The notes under the pieces were generated by a model. It was not told where the DNA came from and searched no databases. It worked only from the letters and a program-made list of their open reading frames with translations. A program made the position numbers and the translations under genes. This document shows positions 62,591 through 64,000 of a stretch of 64,000 nucleotides of DNA, one piece after another (position 1 is the first letter of the stretch; every line of letters begins with the position of its first letter). The stretch is taken from the NCBI GenBank assembly GCA_021824635.1, contig JAKAKD010000030.1, positions 216,214-280,213 on the forward strand, given 5' to 3'. The stretch comes from Bacteroidota bacterium. Its GTDB lineage: Bacteria; Bacteroidota; Ignavibacteria; Ignavibacteriales; Melioribacteraceae.

Positions 62591-63859
62591 TTAAAAAGAT
62601 GAATTAATTTTATTATAAATCTGCTCTTTTGTAAAAGGTTCAACTGTATGATTCCAATTTTTAAGCGCAGATGTATCTTTCAATCCATTGCCGGTAAAAA
62701 GTAAAACCGCTGTTTTTCCATCTAACTTATTCGAGTTAATAAATTTTTTATATGCTGCAAATGTTGACGACGAAGAGGGTTCCAGTAAAACTCCGAAATT
62801 TTGAGCGACATATTTTTGAGCATCTAGAATTTCTGCGTCATTTACTTCAACTGCGTTGCCATTCGATTTTATTATAGCATCGTATGCCATATATAAACAT
62901 CTTGGAGCGCCTGCGCAAATTGAATCCGCAATACTACTTGCCGGTTTATACTTAAACTTTTGATCAGCTAAATATCTAACAACCGCATTACTGCCTTCTG
63001 CTTGGACGGAAATTAATGAAGGAATTTTTTCTATCCATCCTAGTTCTTTTAGCTCACGCAAACCTTTGTAAAGTCCGGCTAAAATTACTCCATCGCCGGT
63101 TGGTACAAAAATAAGATCGGGCATTTTTCCCTTTGTTGAAATAAATAGATCGAAAGCTGCGGATTTCTTTCCTTCGATAGTAAGAGGATTATATGCAGTG
63201 TTTCTATTATACCATTTTTTTTGAGTTGATATTTCAAGACATGTATCAAAAGCCAAATCATAATCACCGTCAACCAAATAAATATCTGCGCCGTAAGATT
63301 GAATCTGTATTCTTTTTGCTTCCGGAATATTTTTGGGGACAAAAATTATTGATTTCAGTCCCAACCGCACGCAAACTCCGGCAAGTGAAGAACCAGCATT
63401 ACCGGTTGATGCCGCAGCAATTTCTTTTATTCCCAACTGTAATGCCTTAAGAGCTACTAAACTTGAAGCTCTGTCTTTAAATGATAATGTTGGATTGCGG
63501 GTATCATCAAGGACTAAAAATGGTTTTCCTTCATAAGAAAATTCAAGCAAGCTGTTATTATCAAGAGTAACTCTGTGTAGCAATTTCTCATCTACGGACT
63601 TCATTTTCCCATTCTCAAATTCGAGCGGCCATAAAAAATCATACTGCCAAAATTTTCCGGGTTGATGTTTCAGAAATTCTTCTCTGCTGAAATTCCGTCT
63701 AATCGCTTTGTAATCATATTCAACTGTAAGAACTCCACGCAGCGGTTGATTCTTCTCAACTTTACCGCAAACCGGGCAAAGATAAACCAGATTTTTTTCG
63801 ATCTCATCTTTGCTGTAACTTTTTCCGCAATCGAAACATTTGTAAAAATATTTTTCCAT
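62591..63859 (-). CDS. thrC: Threonine synthase with N-terminal zinc ribbon
   Basis: A PLP enzyme making threonine from O-phosphohomoserine. 422 residues. An N-terminal zinc ribbon (Cys8, Cys11, Cys28, Cys31) precedes the catalytic domain with Lys128 in LSFKDRASS and the phosphate loop STGNAGSS (151-158). The type II-like length and LEPSSSSTFAAYKKF near the end fit the family. Another threonine-metabolising gene, ltaE, lies 20 kb away. The remaining 141 bases to the window edge hold no gene that I can see. Confidence 0.9.
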   Translation of the reverse strand: MEKYFYKCFDCGKSYSKDEIEKNLVYLCPVCGKVEKNQPLRGVLTVEYDYKAIRRNFSREEFLKHQPGKFWQYDFLWPLEFENGKMKSVDEKLLHRVTLDNNSLLEFSYEGKPFLVLDDTRNPTLSFKDRASSLVALKALQLGIKEIAAASTGNAGSSLAGVCVRLGLKSIIFVPKNIPEAKRIQIQSYGADIYLVDGDYDLAFDTCLEISTQKKWYNRNTAYNPLTIEGKKSAAFDLFISTKGKMPDLIFVPTGDGVILAGLYKGLRELKELGWIEKIPSLISVQAEGSNAVVRYLADQKFKYKPASSIADSICAGAPRCLYMAYDAIIKSNGNAVEVNDAEILDAQKYVAQNFGVLLEPSSSSTFAAYKKFINSNKLDGKTAVLLFTGNGLKDTSALKNWNHTVEPFTKEQIYNKINSSF

Positions 63860-64000
63860 AATTATCTCAAAGTCATTCTGAATATTATGACAAAGTCAAG
63901 CGGTTTTAAGAAGCAAAGGATTCACCGATTGATAATTATTAATAAAACTAGTTTTAGAATTAATAACAGCACAAGTGATTTTTAAGATTTTATTAGCAAT

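Overview
The window comes from a low-GC bacterium of the Bacteroidota/Ignavibacteriota (FCB) type. Pointers are a free-standing BshA (bacillithiol), an OmpA protein with thrombospondin-type-3 repeats, a secreted YidD-like protein next to TPR/PGAGxIYTG proteins, a DUF6249-like gene beside an ECF sigma factor, and a sulfur/molybdoenzyme locus of an anaerobic or facultative respirer. Almost the whole window is coding, with no rRNA, prophage, transposase or CRISPR. The only tRNA seen is tRNA-Arg(CCT). No non-coding gap exceeds 300 bases. The placement is inferred from gene content, not from phylogeny.

Layout. 1-5 kb: end of a TolC-like gene, two tandem PhnD-like binding proteins, a HAMP-GAF-HisKA_2 kinase and a lone receiver. 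This looks like a sensory unit because no ABC permease or ATPase is present. 5-11 kb: EamA transporter, two GT9 heptosyltransferases, glutamine synthetase, enolase. 11-15 kb: tRNA, small membrane protein, OmpA/TSP3 protein, MgtE. 15-21 kb: sugar-nucleotide and envelope genes (RmlD, PfkB kinase, BshA, Ugd, RmlC, GalE). 21-23 kb: AhpD-like protein, multipass protein and THEP1-type NTPase.

23-38.5 kb is the most specialised part, a sulfur-redox region on the minus strand. In transcription order it holds MobA, a 12-heme cytochrome c, MerR regulator 2, PsrA, PsrB, PsrC, two YeeE/YedE half-transporters and a rhodanese lacking its catalytic Cys; then MerR regulator 1, an SQR-like flavoprotein, DUF1641, a DsrC/TusE-type protein and a DsrE-like protein; then a secreted DUF302-like protein and a FadL-type porin. 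The two MerR proteins are paralogues with a cysteine-rich 'CW...CW' tail. A matching 22-bp dyad (GTTGATA...TATCAAC) lies just upstream of each gene, so the two operons probably form one regulon.

38.5-64 kb is mostly housekeeping: PolB-like exonuclease, acyltransferase, thioesterase; a tight era-eamA-acyP-ispF-dedA-lnt-ltaE operon; an ECF sigma/anti-sigma pair with divergent ECF-type promoters facing a DUF6249-like gene; TrxB, QueG, Rieske protein, metallo-hydrolase, endonuclease/exonuclease/phosphatase protein, ferredoxin, TPM/LemA pair, PFL/ACT pair, the TPR/YidD cluster, acyl-CoA dehydrogenase, RlmN, a MocA-like transferase and threonine synthase.

Several intergenic gaps carry different short palindromic 'word' repeats (for example AAGATCATGAGCAC, TTTGCCGCAAAGACACT, GAGATACTTCGCTCCG, GAACGCAGAT, AGTGAAACGTAA). 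Some double as terminators. TTG start codons recur, some backed by a good ribosome binding site.
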